Assembly: GCA_020846005.1 (NCBI GenBank)
Contig: JADLEQ010000007.1
Location: 18,120 to 82,119, forward strand
Length of the DNA: 64,000 nucleotides
Source: Polyangiaceae bacterium
Lineage (GTDB): Bacteria; Myxococcota_A; Polyangia; Polyangiales; Polyangiaceae
Direction: 5' to 3'
The notes below the pieces were generated by a model, which did not search any database, was not told where the DNA came from, and was given only the letters and a program-made list of their open reading frames with translations. Of this stretch, positions 35,570-47,801 are shown piece by piece. Numbering within the stretch: position 1 is the first letter of the stretch; each line of letters starts with the position of its first letter. The translations under genes and the position numbers were made by a program.

Positions 35570-37093
35570 ATGGCGCCCCCGCCCGAGCCTCCCCTTGGCG
35601 CGCCCGGGCCCGGAGGCGCGGCCCGGGCGGACTCCGGCGTGGCGCCGCGCGTGCGGTTCGCGCCCTCGCCGAGCGGCTACCTCCACATCGGCGGCGCGCG
35701 GACGGCGCTGTTCAACTGGCTCTGGGCGCGCCGCCAGGGCGGAACGTTCGTGCTCCGGATCGAGGACACCGATCAGGAGCGGAGCAGCGTGGAGAGCGTG
35801 CGCGCCATCCTCGACGCGCTCCGCTGGCTCGGCCTCGACTGGGACGAGGGGCCCGAGGCGGGCGGCTCGCACGGCCCCTACTTCCAGAGCGAGCGCCGCG
35901 CGCGGTACCGCGAGGTCGCCGACGCGATGGTCGAGGCGGGGACGGCCTACCGCTGCTACGCGACGAAGGAGGAGCTCGAGCAGGCGCGAGCAGAGCTCAA
36001 GGCGCGCGACCCGAAGGCGCAGTTCGTCTACCCCGGGTGGTGGCGGGATCGCCGCGACTGGCCGGACGGCAAGCCCTGGGTCTATCGCTTCAAGACGCCG
36101 CGCACCGGCGCGACGGATTTCGACGATCTCGTCTTCGGCCGGGTGAGCACGCCGAACGACGCGCAGCAGGATTTCGTCCTGATGCGCTCGGACGGCTTCC
36201 CGCTCTACAATTTCTCCTGCGTGATCGACGATCACGACATGGGCATCACGCTCGTGGCGCGGGGCCGCGATCACATCGGCAATACTCCGCAGCAGGTGCT
36301 CCTCTACGAGGCGCTCGGCTGGCCCGCGCCGCAGCTCGCCCACCTGCCGATGATGCTCTCGGCCAAGGGCGAGAAGCTCAGCAAGCGCCACGCCGCGGTG
36401 AGCGTGTCCGAGTACCGGGATCGCGGGTACACCGCGATGGGCGTGCTGAACTACCTCGCGCGGTTCGGCTGGTCGCACGGTGACCAGGAGATCTTCGCGC
36501 GCGACGAGCTCGTGGCGGCGTTCGACTGGGCGAGCGTGAACCGCGCGGACGGCAAGTTCGACGAGAAGAAGTTCGCAGACGTGGCCTTCGAGCACCTGAA
36601 GCAGCCGCGCCTCACCAGCGACGCCGAGTACGTGGAGCGGGTGCGGCCGTTCCTGGCCGCCCGCGGCCTCGACGCAGACGAGCCGACGCTGTGCGCGGCG
36701 CTCCCCCTCATCCGGGAGCGGGCGCGGACCCTCGCGGACGCAGCGCACCACCTCGATTTCTACTTCCGGGAGCCGCCGGAGCTCGATCCCGCTGCGGCGA
36801 AGGTGCTGACCCCGCAGAGCGCCGAGCTGCTCGAGGGCCTCGCGGCGGCGCTCACCGCCGTCGAGCCCTGGGAGGGCGCTGCCATCGACGAGGCGATCCG
36901 CGCGTGGGTGGAGGCCCGAGGCGTCTCGCTGAAGGACGTGGCGCAGCCCGCGCGGGTGTCGCTCTCCGGCCGGACGGCGAGCCCCGCGCTGCACGACGTG
37001 ATGGCCGTGCTCGGCCGGGCCCGCGCGCTGGCTCGCTTGCGCCACGGCGCGACGCTGGCGCGCGAGGCCGCCGCAGCCCGGGCGCCTGGCTGA
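35570..37093 (+). CDS. gltX: glutamyl-tRNA synthetase
   Basis: A 507-aa class I synthetase for tRNA-Glu. HIGH is HIGG (residues 39-42, in SPSGYLHIGGARTALFNW) and the KMSKS equivalent is KLSKR (269-273). The GluRS features FVLRIEDTDQERS, NFSCVIDDHDMGITLVARGRDHIGNTPQQ and SWSVNRADGKFD-type region are all present in order. The ATG at 35570 is chosen; a 25-residue Pro/Gly-rich extension precedes the conserved part. Its stop overlaps the start of the CPBP gene (TGATG). Confidence 0.96.
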   Translation: MAPPPEPPLGAPGPGGAARADSGVAPRVRFAPSPSGYLHIGGARTALFNWLWARRQGGTFVLRIEDTDQERSSVESVRAILDALRWLGLDWDEGPEAGGSHGPYFQSERRARYREVADAMVEAGTAYRCYATKEELEQARAELKARDPKAQFVYPGWWRDRRDWPDGKPWVYRFKTPRTGATDFDDLVFGRVSTPNDAQQDFVLMRSDGFPLYNFSCVIDDHDMGITLVARGRDHIGNTPQQVLLYEALGWPAPQLAHLPMMLSAKGEKLSKRHAAVSVSEYRDRGYTAMGVLNYLARFGWSHGDQEIFARDELVAAFDWASVNRADGKFDEKKFADVAFEHLKQPRLTSDAEYVERVRPFLAARGLDADEPTLCAALPLIRERARTLADAAHHLDFYFREPPELDPAAAKVLTPQSAELLEGLAAALTAVEPWEGAAIDEAIRAWVEARGVSLKDVAQPARVSLSGRTASPALHDVMAVLGRARALARLRHGATLAREAAAARAPG

Positions 37094-38079
37094 TGCTCGA
37101 CCTGGCGTCGCAGGTGGCCAACGCGGGCGACGCTGGCCGGCTGCTCCTCCCCGTCCAGCGGGTGCACGTCCCCGGCCTCTTCACCGCGCTCCTCGAACAC
37201 GGGCCCGTGAAGGCGGTGCTGCCCATCCCGGTGCTGGCCGCGATCGCGTGGCCCATCTGGTGGTTCTTCCGGCGCACCTGGGCCGAGCTCGATCGCGAGG
37301 CCGCAGCCCACCGAGCCGAGGTCGCCGAGGCCGGCCGCGCCGACACCCGCCCGATGGCGTGCCTCGTGCTGACCGGGTTGATCCTCACCCTCCAGGAGTA
37401 CTGGGGCGGCCGGCCGACGTACGATCAAGGGATCCGCCCGCTCCTCGAGGCCGCGTACGCCGGCGGCCACGCGTGGCTCGAGCTGCCCAAGTACGACGAG
37501 CTCTACGGCTACGCGTGGTGGGTGCTCGCGCGGCTGATGGGCTACGTGCTGATCCCGCTGCCGCTCTGGAAGCTGCTCTACCCGCGCGACAGCCTCCTCG
37601 ATCTCGGCTTCCGCTGGCGGGGGTTCTTCTCCCACCTGTGGATCTACGGTCTCTGTCTGGCGATCGTCGTGCCGGTCCTCCTGCTCGTGGCTCGGAACGG
37701 AGACTTCGGGACGTACTACCCCTTCTACAAGGCCACCAGCCGGAGCTGGTTCGACTTCGCCGCGTGGGAGGCCATCTACTTCCTCCAGTTCTTGGCGCTC
37801 GAGATCTTCTTCCGCGGCTGGATGGTGGGGGCGCTCCGGCGGAGCCTCGGCAGCGCGGCCATCTTCGCCATGGCCGTCCCGTACTGCATGATCCACTACG
37901 GCAAGCCCTACCTGGAGACGGTGGGCGCGATCGTCGCCGGGGTGGTGCTCGGGTCCCTCGCCATGAGGACCCGCAGCATCTACGCCGGGTTCCTCGTCCA
38001 CGTGAGCGTAGCCTTGCTCATGGATCTCGTGGCGCTCCACCAGCGCGGGGCGCTGCCCACGCGCCTGTGGCCGGTGTGA
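37093..38079 (+). CDS. CPBP-family intramembrane protease-like protein
   Basis: 328 aa with about eight hydrophobic helices. It carries the CPBP (Abi/Rce1-like) motifs ALEIFFRGW, a conserved His in MIHYGKPYLE and GFLVHVSVAL. In the EExxxR motif the first Glu is Leu (LEIFFR), as in a known subset of the family, so activity needs care. CPBP proteins cleave or process membrane-associated substrates. The ATG at 37093 overlaps the gltX stop. No substrate can be inferred. Confidence 0.85.
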   Translation: MLDLASQVANAGDAGRLLLPVQRVHVPGLFTALLEHGPVKAVLPIPVLAAIAWPIWWFFRRTWAELDREAAAHRAEVAEAGRADTRPMACLVLTGLILTLQEYWGGRPTYDQGIRPLLEAAYAGGHAWLELPKYDELYGYAWWVLARLMGYVLIPLPLWKLLYPRDSLLDLGFRWRGFFSHLWIYGLCLAIVVPVLLLVARNGDFGTYYPFYKATSRSWFDFAAWEAIYFLQFLALEIFFRGWMVGALRRSLGSAAIFAMAVPYCMIHYGKPYLETVGAIVAGVVLGSLAMRTRSIYAGFLVHVSVALLMDLVALHQRGALPTRLWPV

Positions 38080-38152
38080 CGCGGGCCCGGAATCCGCGTG
38101 CCAACCGGGGTGCGGCGAGCTATGACGCCGCCCGAAGAGGAGGCCCGGCCCC

Positions 38153-40075
38153 GTGAACGACGTCATCCCCAACGAGCCCAACGGCGCCTGGACTCCCGCC
38201 CGGAGCGCGCAGCGCTACCAGATTCAAGGGTGGGGCGCCCCCTACTTCTCCGTCAACGCTGCCGGGCACGTCGAGGTGCGGCCCAACCCGGACGACGAGC
38301 GCACGCTCGATCTCTTCGAGCTCACCGAGGACCTGAAGGCGCGCGGTCACCAGCTCCCGCTCCTCGTCCGCTTCACGGACATCGTGGGACACCGCATCAA
38401 GCGGATCAACGAGGCGTTCCGCAAGGCCATCGAGGAGTACGAATACGCGGGCGCGTACCGCGGGGTGTTCCCCGTGAAGGTGAACCAGCAGCGCCACCTC
38501 GTCGAGGAGATCGTGGCGGCGGGCCAGCCGTGGCAGTTCGGGCTGGAGGCGGGCAGCAAGCCGGAGCTCCTCATCGCCCTCGCGGCGATGAGCGAGGTCG
38601 GCGGGCTCATCATCTGCAACGGCTACAAGGACCAGACCTACATCGAGACCGCGCTCCTCGCGCAGCGCTTCGACAAGCGGGTCATCGTGGTCCTCGAGCG
38701 GCTCGAGGAGCTCGACCACGTGTTCCGCGCCTCCGAGAAGACGGGCCTCGAGCCCGTCCTCGGGGTGCGGGCCAAGCTCACGGCGCGCGGCGTGGGCCGG
38801 TGGAAGGACTCGGCCGGCGACCGCGCGAAGTTCGGCCTCTCGACCTCTCAGATCGTGGAGGTCGTCGACCGCCTGGCGGAGCGCGGCATGCTTCACTGCC
38901 TCGAGCTCCTGCACTTCCACATCGGGAGCCAGATCTCGAGCATCATCCCCATCAAGAACGCCATCCAGGAGGCGAGCCACATCTACGTGGACCTCGCCAA
39001 GATGGGCTGCAAGATGGGCTTCCTCGACGTGGGCGGCGGCCTCGCCATCGACTACGACGGCAGCAAGACGGATTTCCACGCGTCGAAGAACTACGCCCTC
39101 CTCGAGTACGCGTCCGACATCGTGGCGCACGTGCAGGAGGCGTGCGCGCGTGGCGGCATCCAGCCGCCGACGCTCGTCAGCGAGAGCGGGCGCGCGATCG
39201 CCGCGCAGCACTCGGTGCTCGTGTTCGACGTGGTCGGCTCGAACGACGTCCGCTTCGGCGATCCTCCCGAGCCCGCGCCGCAGGCGCACCGGCTCCTCCA
39301 CGAGCTCCACGAGACGTGGCGGGGCATCGTCCCGAAGAACGTTCAGGAGTCGTTCCACGACGCCTCTCAGGCGAAGGAGGAGGCGCAGAGCCTGTTCAAA
39401 TACGGGTACCTGACGCTGCGGGAGCGGGCGCAAGCGGAGGGCCTGTACTGGAGCTGCCTCGAGAAGCTCTCGCGGACGATGAAGCGCCTCCGCCACCTCC
39501 CCGAGGAGCTCCAGCAGGTCGAGGCGCTGCTCGGCAGCATCTACTACTGCAACTTCAGCGTGTTCCAGTCGGCGCCGGACGTCTGGGCCATCGATCAGCT
39601 CTTCCCCGTCATGCCCATCCACCGGCTGGACGAAGAGCCCACGGTGAGCGCCACCCTCGCCGATCTCACGTGCGACAGCGACGGCATGATCGATCACTTC
39701 ATCGATCTCGAGGACGAGCGTCGCACGCTGGACGTCCACCCGATCCGTCCCGAGGAGAGCTACTACCTTGGGATGTTCCTGAACGGCGCGTATCAGGAGA
39801 TCCTCGGGGACCTGCACAACCTGTTCGGCGACACCAACGCCGTGCACGTCGCGCTCACGGACGACGGGTACCGCATCCGCCACATCATCCAGGGGGACAG
39901 CATCTCCGACGTGCTCCGCTACGTCGAGTACGAGCCCGCGCAGATGGTGGAGTCCGTCCGCCGCCAGGCGGAGCGCGCGGTGGCGAACGGCACGCTGACC
40001 AACCCGCAGATGCGGATGCTCTTGCAGCACTACGAGGCCGCGCTCCGCAGCTACACCTACCTCACGGAGGAGTGA
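38153..40075 (+). CDS. speA: biosynthetic arginine decarboxylase
   Basis: A 640-aa PLP-dependent alanine-racemase-fold decarboxylase that makes agmatine from arginine, the first step to polyamines. The PLP Lys is K109 in YRGVFPVKVNQQ. Further family marks are LICNGYKDQTYIETA, LELLHFHIGSQI and LVSESGRAIAAQHSVLVFDV, and NCNFSVFQSAPDVWAIDQLFPV near the C-terminal active-site region. The length matches SpeA (about 630-660). The GTG at 38153 is supported by a GAGGAGG about 10 bases upstream. No agmatinase is adjacent. Confidence 0.96.
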   Translation: MNDVIPNEPNGAWTPARSAQRYQIQGWGAPYFSVNAAGHVEVRPNPDDERTLDLFELTEDLKARGHQLPLLVRFTDIVGHRIKRINEAFRKAIEEYEYAGAYRGVFPVKVNQQRHLVEEIVAAGQPWQFGLEAGSKPELLIALAAMSEVGGLIICNGYKDQTYIETALLAQRFDKRVIVVLERLEELDHVFRASEKTGLEPVLGVRAKLTARGVGRWKDSAGDRAKFGLSTSQIVEVVDRLAERGMLHCLELLHFHIGSQISSIIPIKNAIQEASHIYVDLAKMGCKMGFLDVGGGLAIDYDGSKTDFHASKNYALLEYASDIVAHVQEACARGGIQPPTLVSESGRAIAAQHSVLVFDVVGSNDVRFGDPPEPAPQAHRLLHELHETWRGIVPKNVQESFHDASQAKEEAQSLFKYGYLTLRERAQAEGLYWSCLEKLSRTMKRLRHLPEELQQVEALLGSIYYCNFSVFQSAPDVWAIDQLFPVMPIHRLDEEPTVSATLADLTCDSDGMIDHFIDLEDERRTLDVHPIRPEESYYLGMFLNGAYQEILGDLHNLFGDTNAVHVALTDDGYRIRHIIQGDSISDVLRYVEYEPAQMVESVRRQAERAVANGTLTNPQMRMLLQHYEAALRSYTYLTEE

Positions 40076-40134
40076 GCCCGCCGCCGGCGGGCTCCGGGGC
40101 GCGCCGGCGTGGCCCGTCGTGCTAGGGGATCGCC

Positions 40135-41397
40135 GTGTTTCGTCGCTGGATCGCGCTCGCCGTCGCCATCGCGCTCTTCGTCCTGGCGCCGCGGGCTCGC
40201 GCGGAGGACGGCGATCAGTACACGGTCTCCGTCATCACCTTTGGGCCCGGCGACCACCCGTTCTTCAAGTTCGGCCACAACGCGATCCTGATCGAAGAGG
40301 CGCGGCCCCGGCGGCAGATCGTGTTCAACTTCGGGACGTTCGGGTTCGGGTCGTGGACGCTCCTGCCGGAGTTCCTGCGGGGGAGGCTGAGCTACTGGCT
40401 CAGCACCTCGTCGCTCGAGCGCACGGTGCGGCACTACCGCGCCGAGAACCGCACGGTGGACCAGCAGGTCCTCGGGCTGACCGCCGCGCAGAAGCGGGAC
40501 CTCGTCGCCGCCCTCCGGGAGAACGCGCTGCCGGAGAACATGTATTACCGGTACGACTACTACCTCGACAACTGCTCGACGCGGGTGCGGGACGCGATCG
40601 ATCGCGTGCTCGGCGGCCGCCTCCGGCAGGCGGCGGGCGCGGCCGCTCGCCAGTCATTTCGCGACCACACGCTGCGCCTCACCGCCGACTCCCCGCACAT
40701 CTACTTCGCGCTCGACGCCGCGATGACGGCCCAGATCGACCAGCCGATCACGGTCTGGGACGAAATGTTCCTCCCGGTCCGGGTCCAGGAGACGCTGCGC
40801 GAGGTCCGGGTGCCGGACGACGCGGGGGGGGAGCGCCCGCTCGTCGTGTCCGAGCGCCGGCTCGTCGAGGCGCCCGGCAGGGCACCGCTTCGGGACGCGC
40901 CGCCTCGGTCGCTGCCGTACTACGCCGGGATCGGGGTCGCGTTCGGAGCTTCGCTGCTCGCGCTGGGCCGCCGCGCGCGGCGCTCGCGCTCGGCGCGGGT
41001 GCTGCTCGGCGCGCTCCTCGTCCCGCTCGGCCTCGTGATCGGCGTCCTCGGCGTGCTCTTCGCGCTGCTCTGGGCGACCGACCACCGCGTCGCGCATGGG
41101 AACGAGAACCTGCTCCAGATCGTGCCGTGGGCGCTCCTGCTCGTCGGCTCCGGGATCGGCGTCGCGCGCGCCCGCCCGCGCTCGATCGAGCGCGCGTACC
41201 GGGTGGCGACCAGCGCGCTCGTCGCCTCCGCGCTCGGCGTCGTGCTCCAGGTGCTCCCGTGGTTTCGCCAAGAGAACGGGCGGGTCATCGCGCTCATGTT
41301 GCCGCTCTGGGCGGGGATGGCGCTCGGCCTCCGCGCGCTGGCGAAGCCGCCCGCCCCGGCGCCGCCCGCGCCGGGACCGGCCGAGGGGGCCGCGTGA
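40135..41397 (+). CDS. DUF4105 (Lnb N-terminal-like) membrane protein
   Basis: 420 aa. A signal-like N-terminus (residues 5-23) leads into a periplasmic DUF4105 domain with H48 in FGHNAI and C147 in DYYLDNCSTR, the His/Cys pair of this papain-like fold. Membrane helices fill the C-terminal third (about 260-400). The fold is shared with the N-terminal domain of lipoprotein intramolecular transacylase Lnb, which moves acyl chains; a similar lipid-related activity is possible. The stop overlaps the start of the mannosyltransferase gene (GTGA), implying coupled function. Confidence 0.82.
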   Translation: MFRRWIALAVAIALFVLAPRARAEDGDQYTVSVITFGPGDHPFFKFGHNAILIEEARPRRQIVFNFGTFGFGSWTLLPEFLRGRLSYWLSTSSLERTVRHYRAENRTVDQQVLGLTAAQKRDLVAALRENALPENMYYRYDYYLDNCSTRVRDAIDRVLGGRLRQAAGAAARQSFRDHTLRLTADSPHIYFALDAAMTAQIDQPITVWDEMFLPVRVQETLREVRVPDDAGGERPLVVSERRLVEAPGRAPLRDAPPRSLPYYAGIGVAFGASLLALGRRARRSRSARVLLGALLVPLGLVIGVLGVLFALLWATDHRVAHGNENLLQIVPWALLLVGSGIGVARARPRSIERAYRVATSALVASALGVVLQVLPWFRQENGRVIALMLPLWAGMALGLRALAKPPAPAPPAPGPAEGAA

Positions 41398-42128
41398 GCC
41401 AGCGCGCCGCGGCAGCGCCGCTGGGCGCCGGCTCGCTGATCGTCACCCCGACCTACGAGGAGCGGCACAACCTCCCCTTCTTCGTCAACGCGGTGCTCGC
41501 GGTCGCGCCGGGGGCCCACCTGCTCGTCGTCGACGACGCGTCGCCGGACGGCACCGGCGACGTCGCCGACGACCTCGCCCGCGAGGACGCGCGGGTGCAC
41601 GTGCTGCACCGCCGGGGGAAGCTCGGGCTCGGCACCGCGTACGTGGAGGGCTTCGAGTGGGGGCTCGCGCGCGGGTACGCGCGCTTCTTCGAGATGGACG
41701 CGGATCTCTCGCACGACCCTCGCCACCTCCCCGCGTTCTTCCGGGAGCTCGACGCTGGCGCCGAGGTGGTCGTCGGCTCGCGCAACGTCGCGGGGGGCGG
41801 CGTCGAGGGGTGGGGCCCGGGGAGGTACCTGCTCTCCAAGGGCGGGTCGCTCTACTCCCGGCTGATCCTGGGCGTGCCCGTCCGCGACCTCACGACCGGC
41901 TACAAGGCCTACACGCGGCGCGCGCTCGAGCTGCTCGATCTGCCCAGCGTGCGATCGAACGGTTACTCGTTCCAGATCGAGACGACCTACCGCGCGCTCC
42001 GCGCTGGGCTCCGCGTCGTCGAGACGCCGATCCTGTTCGTCGACCGCCGCGCGGGGGAGAGCAAGATGAACCGCCGCATCTTCGCCGAGGCGGTGCTCAT
42101 GGTGTGGAAGCTCCGCCTCGGGCGCTAG
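41394..42128 (+). CDS. polyprenol-phosphate mannosyltransferase (DPM1-type GT2)
   Basis: A 244-aa GT-A glycosyltransferase. Motifs: TPTYEERHNLP, VVDDASPDGTGDVAD, and the metal-binding D102-A-D104 (MDADLSHDP), then VVGSRNVAGGGVEGW and TTGYKAYTRR. These are typical of dolichyl/polyprenyl-phosphate mannose synthases (GT2), which make the lipid-linked mannose used by periplasmic mannosyltransferases. No membrane helices are fused at the C-terminus. The GTG at 41394 overlaps the DUF4105 stop. It is convergent with cofH, 7 bp apart. Confidence 0.88.
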   Translation: MSQRAAAAPLGAGSLIVTPTYEERHNLPFFVNAVLAVAPGAHLLVVDDASPDGTGDVADDLAREDARVHVLHRRGKLGLGTAYVEGFEWGLARGYARFFEMDADLSHDPRHLPAFFRELDAGAEVVVGSRNVAGGGVEGWGPGRYLLSKGGSLYSRLILGVPVRDLTTGYKAYTRRALELLDLPSVRSNGYSFQIETTYRALRAGLRVVETPILFVDRRAGESKMNRRIFAEAVLMVWKLRLGR

Positions 42129-42135
42129 CCCGCGC

Positions 42136-43454
42136 TCACTCGCGCGTGGCGTCCGCCCCGGTCGTCGTCGCCCGGCCCGGCCGGCGGCGCAGCTCGAAGC
42201 GGTACCGTTGGCTGGCGGCGAGCTCGGCGTAGCTCCCGAACCTCGCCGCGGCCTCCTCGGGTGAGAGCGCGTCGAGTGGGTCGAGCGGATCGGCGCTCGC
42301 GTCGGCGCCGAAGCGCCGGAGCACCCGGTAGCGGGTGTCGCGCTCCGCGGGCAGCCGCCCCGCCTCGCGCGCCAGCGCGCGGAGCTTCGCCGGGCTCGCG
42401 AGCTGGCCGAAGTGCGCGCCCGCGGAGGTCGAGATGCTCTCGTTGATCAGGGTGCCGCCGAGGTCGTTCGCGCCCGCGCCGAGCAGCCGCGCCGCCTCCG
42501 CGAACCCGTGCTTCACCCACGAGACCTGGAGGTTCGGCAGGCGCGTGCCGAGGACGACGCGCGCGAGCGCGAACGTCGCGGTCACGGTATCCGCGCCGGG
42601 CCCGCCCTCGACCTCCGGGTCGAGCTGCCGGGCGAACAACGGCGCCTCCTCGTGGACGAAGGCCAGCGGGACGAGCTCCGTGAACCCGCCCGTGGCCGCC
42701 TGCAGCTCGCGCAGAGTGAGCAGGTGGCGCGCCCGGTGCTCCGCGCTCTCCACGTGGCCGAACATCAGCGTCGCCGTCGTGGGGATCCCGAGCTCGTGGG
42801 CGGTGCGCACGACCTCGAGCCACTCCTCCACGCGGATCCGCCCCCGGGCGATCCGCTCGCGCACCTCTGGCACGAGGACCTCGGCGCTCGTCCCCGGCAG
42901 CGAGCCGAGGCCGGCGTCGCGCAGCTCGATCAGGAGCTCCCTCGGCGTCACCCCCGCGAGGCGCGCGCCGTACTTGATCTCCTCGGGCGAGAAGGCGTGG
43001 AGGTGGAGCTCGGGGGCTGCCGCCTTCACGGCGCGGCAGAGCTCCGCGTAGTGGCGCGGGTCCATGCCCGGCGCGAGCCCGGCCTGCAGGCACACCTCCG
43101 TCGCTCCGAGGTCCCTCGCCTCGACCGCGCGGCGGACGACCTCCTCGCGCGGGAGGAAGTACCCCTGCTCGGAGCGGCTGTCGCGCGAGAACGCGCAAAA
43201 GTGGCACGACTTCACGCAGACGTTGGTGAAGTTGATGTTCCGGTTGACTACGTACGTGAGGGTGTCGCCGACCTGCTCCCGGCGCAGGTGATCGGCGACC
43301 GCGACGAGCGCCGCGAGATCCGCCCCGCGCGCGCCCGCGAGCTGCGTCGCCTCACCGAGCGAGAGCTCGTGGCCCGACAGCGCGCGCGAGAGCGCCGCGC
43401 TGGCTCCGGCCGTCGCCGCGCGGAGCGCCGCCTCGAGCTCGAGGGCTTCGTCGC

Positions 43455-43458
<4 letters not shown>
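42136..43458 (-). CDS. cofH: F0 synthase subunit CofH
   Basis: A 440-aa radical SAM enzyme. The Fe-S motif is C81-VKS-C85-HF-C88 (FTNVCVKSCHFCAF). The partner sequences EEIKYGARLAGVTPRELL, GTSAEVLVPEVR and GANDLGGTLINESIS match CofH. CofH joins tyrosine-derived and 5-amino-6-ribitylaminouracil parts on the way to 7,8-didemethyl-8-hydroxy-5-deazariboflavin (F0). The GTG at 43458 overlaps the cofG stop (GTGA). Actinobacteria carry cofG and cofH fused as fbiC; here they are separate, as in archaea and cyanobacteria. Confidence 0.95.
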
Positions 43459-44657
<1,199 letters not shown>

Positions 44658-44735
44658 GCCGCTCTAGCCTAGGGCCGCTCTCGCTGAGCGGAAGGGGCGC
44701 CGCGCGCGTGGCCCGGCGCCGGTCGTGGGAGTAGG

Positions 44736-45520
44736 ATGCCGGCGGTGCTGCCGCGCGTCGAGCTCGTCGCCCTCCGAGGCGTCCCGACCGTCGACCCCGG
44801 GATGGAGCCGTGGCGGCTCGTCGTCGACGCGCTCGACGCGAGCGGGCTCGCGCTCGAGCCCGGCGACGTGCTCGTCGTCTCATCGAAGATCATCTCTCGC
44901 GCCGAGGGGCGCTTCGTCGATCTGAGCGGCGTCGAGCCGGGGGCCGTGGCGCGAGAGCTCGCCGGCCGGACCCGCAAGGACCCGGCGCTGGTCGAGCTCG
45001 CGCTGCGCGAGTCGGCCGCGATCTCGCGCGCCGAGCCGAACGTCCTCGTCGTCCGGCACCGGCTGGGGTTCGTGTGCGCCAACGCGGGGATCGACGCGAG
45101 CAACGCGCAGCCCGCCGCCGCCGAGCCGGGCAGCGGCCCATGGGTCCTCCTGCTCCCCGAGGATCCGGACGGCAGCGCGGCCGGGCTCCGCGCGGTGCTC
45201 CACCACGCGTGCGGCGTGGAGATCGGCGTCGTGATCAGCGACTCCTTCGGGCGGCCGTTCCGGCTCGGCACCGTCGGCGTCGCGATCGGCTCGGCGGGCC
45301 TCCCCGCGCTCGTCGATCATCGCGGCCGTCCGGACCGCCACGGGCGCGTGCTCGAACACACCTTCACCGCGCTCGCCGATCAGCTCGCGGCCGCCGCCGA
45401 TCTGCTGGCGGGGCAGGCGGACGAGGGGACGCCGTTCGTGCTGGTCCGCGGGCTGACGCTGCCGGCCTCGGGTGCCACGGCCGCCGACCTCGTGCGGGCG
45501 CCCGGCGAGGATCTGTACGC

Positions 45521-45524
<4 letters not shown>
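44736..45524 (+). CDS. cofE: coenzyme F420-0:L-glutamate ligase CofE
   Basis: A 262-aa protein matching CofE/FbiB N-terminal: [42 protein letters not shown] and [21 protein letters not shown]. It adds glutamates to F420-0 with GTP. The FMN-binding reductase domain of actinobacterial FbiB is not fused here. The ATG at 44736 starts [10 protein letters not shown]. Its stop overlaps the cofD start (ATGA). Confidence 0.95.
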
Positions 45525-46443
<919 letters not shown>

Positions 46444-46447
<4 letters not shown>

Positions 46448-47055
46448 GCGCGTCGCCGCCCCGGCCGCTCTGGGCGGTGGTGCCGGTCAAGCGCTTCACG
46501 CGCGCGAAATCGCGGCTGGCGGGCGCCCTCGATCCCGCCGCCCGCGCCGCGCTCGCGCGCCGGCTCGCCGACCACGTGCTCGACGTGCTCGCGGCCGGTA
46601 CCGTCGACGCGGCGCTGGTCGTGACGGACGGCGCTGACGCGGCCGAGTGGGCGGCCGCCCGCGGCGTCGCGGTCGTCGACGACGGCCCCGCGCGCGGCGG
46701 CCCGCTCGGCGCGATCGTCGACGTGGGGCTGGCCGCCGCCGCCGCCCGGGGCGGGCGCGCCGCGATCGTGCTGATGAGCGACCTGCCCCGCCTCGTCCCC
46801 GACGACGTGCGCGCGCTGGCGTCCGCGCTCGCGCCGGGCCGTCTCGTGCTCGCTCCCGATCACCAGGGCACGGGGACGAACGCGCTCGGCCTGGCGCTCC
46901 CCGCCGCCGCGCCCTCGTGCTTCGGTCGTGCCGACAGCGCTGCCGGTCACCGCGCGCTCGCCGAGCGTCACGGCCTGACGCTCACGGTCCTCGACCGCGG
47001 CGGCCTGAGCGACGACCTGGACGACCCTGCCGATCTGGCGCGCCCCGGCCCGTGA
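46444..47055 (+). CDS. cofC: phospholactate/PEP guanylyltransferase CofC
   Basis: A 203-aa nucleotidyltransferase: [15 protein letters not shown] at the N-terminus, [14 protein letters not shown] and [13 protein letters not shown] in the middle. CofC activates 2-phospholactate, PEP or 3-phosphoglycerate with GTP; which one is used here cannot be read from the sequence. The GTG at 46444 overlaps the cofD stop. It is the last gene of the plus-strand F420 arm and is convergent with pdxH. Confidence 0.92.
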
Positions 47056-47119
47056 GCCCTGCCCCGACCGTCGCTGCGCCGCGCCGCCCAGGACCCGCAC
47101 GGCGGCCGATGCGACCCCC

Positions 47120-47725
47120 TCAGGGGTACAGCAGGACGAAGCTCCACGCGTCGCCCGCTCGAACGTACTCGTACCGCTCGTGCAGCCGGTACTCGTGCCC
47201 GATCCAGAGCTCCCACCGCTCCGCGGTCAAGGCGTACCCCCCCCAGCCTTCCGGGCGCGGCACCGCTCGATCGCGGAACCGCTCCTCGAGCTCGGCCATG
47301 CGCTCCGCGAACACCTGCCGCGCGGGGAGCGGACGACTCTGCAGCGACGCGTGCGCGCCGAGCTGCGCGACCCGCGGGCGGGTCGCGAAGTATGCGTCCG
47401 ACTCCTCCGGCGGCAGCCGCTCCGCGCGCCCCTCGACGCGCACCTGGCGCGCGAGCTCCCGCCAGTGGAACGCGAGCGCCGCGCGCGGATCTGCGGCGAG
47501 CTCCCGCCCCTTCGCGCTCTCGTAGTTGGTGTAGAAGGTGAGGCGCTCCGCGCTCACCCCCTTGTAGAGCACGACGCGAGCGCGCGGCGCGCCGCCGGCC
47601 CCGACCGTCGCGAGGGTCACTGCGTCCGGCTCCTTCACGCCGCTCGCGACGGCGTGGTCGTACCAGGAGAGGAAGACGCGGAGCGGATCGTCGGCGGCGG
47701 TGGGGCGGGTCACGCGCGCCAGCAT
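47120..47725 (-). CDS. pdxH: pyridoxamine 5'-phosphate oxidase
   Basis: A 201-aa FMN-dependent oxidase that makes PLP. It has PRARVVLYKGVSAERLTFYTNYES, FHWRELARQVRVEG, ESDAYFATRPRVAQLGAHASLQS and the C-terminal WIGHEYRLHERYEY motif of PdxH. PNPOx-like proteins also include F420-dependent enzymes, but the complete PdxH signature argues for PLP synthesis. The ATG at 47725 is preferred over an open extension upstream that looks non-coding. Confidence 0.92.
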   Translation of the reverse strand: MLARVTRPTAADDPLRVFLSWYDHAVASGVKEPDAVTLATVGAGGAPRARVVLYKGVSAERLTFYTNYESAKGRELAADPRAALAFHWRELARQVRVEGRAERLPPEESDAYFATRPRVAQLGAHASLQSRPLPARQVFAERMAELEERFRDRAVPRPEGWGGYALTAERWELWIGHEYRLHERYEYVRAGDAWSFVLLYP

Positions 47726-47801
47726 GGCGCAGGAACGCGCGCCGCGCACCGGCGAGCTGGCGCCAGCGGGGGCGGGCGGGGCCGGAGAGCGCCGCGCGGC
47801 G

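Noticed and set aside
35570..37093. tRNA genes near the tRNA synthetase genes
   Set aside because: I saw no cloverleaf-like sequence around gltX or valS, though a covariance search would settle this.
47120..47725. F420-dependent PNPOx-like enzyme next to the cof genes
   Set aside because: The sequence has the full PdxH signature, including the C-terminal RLHERYEY motif; proximity alone is weak evidence.
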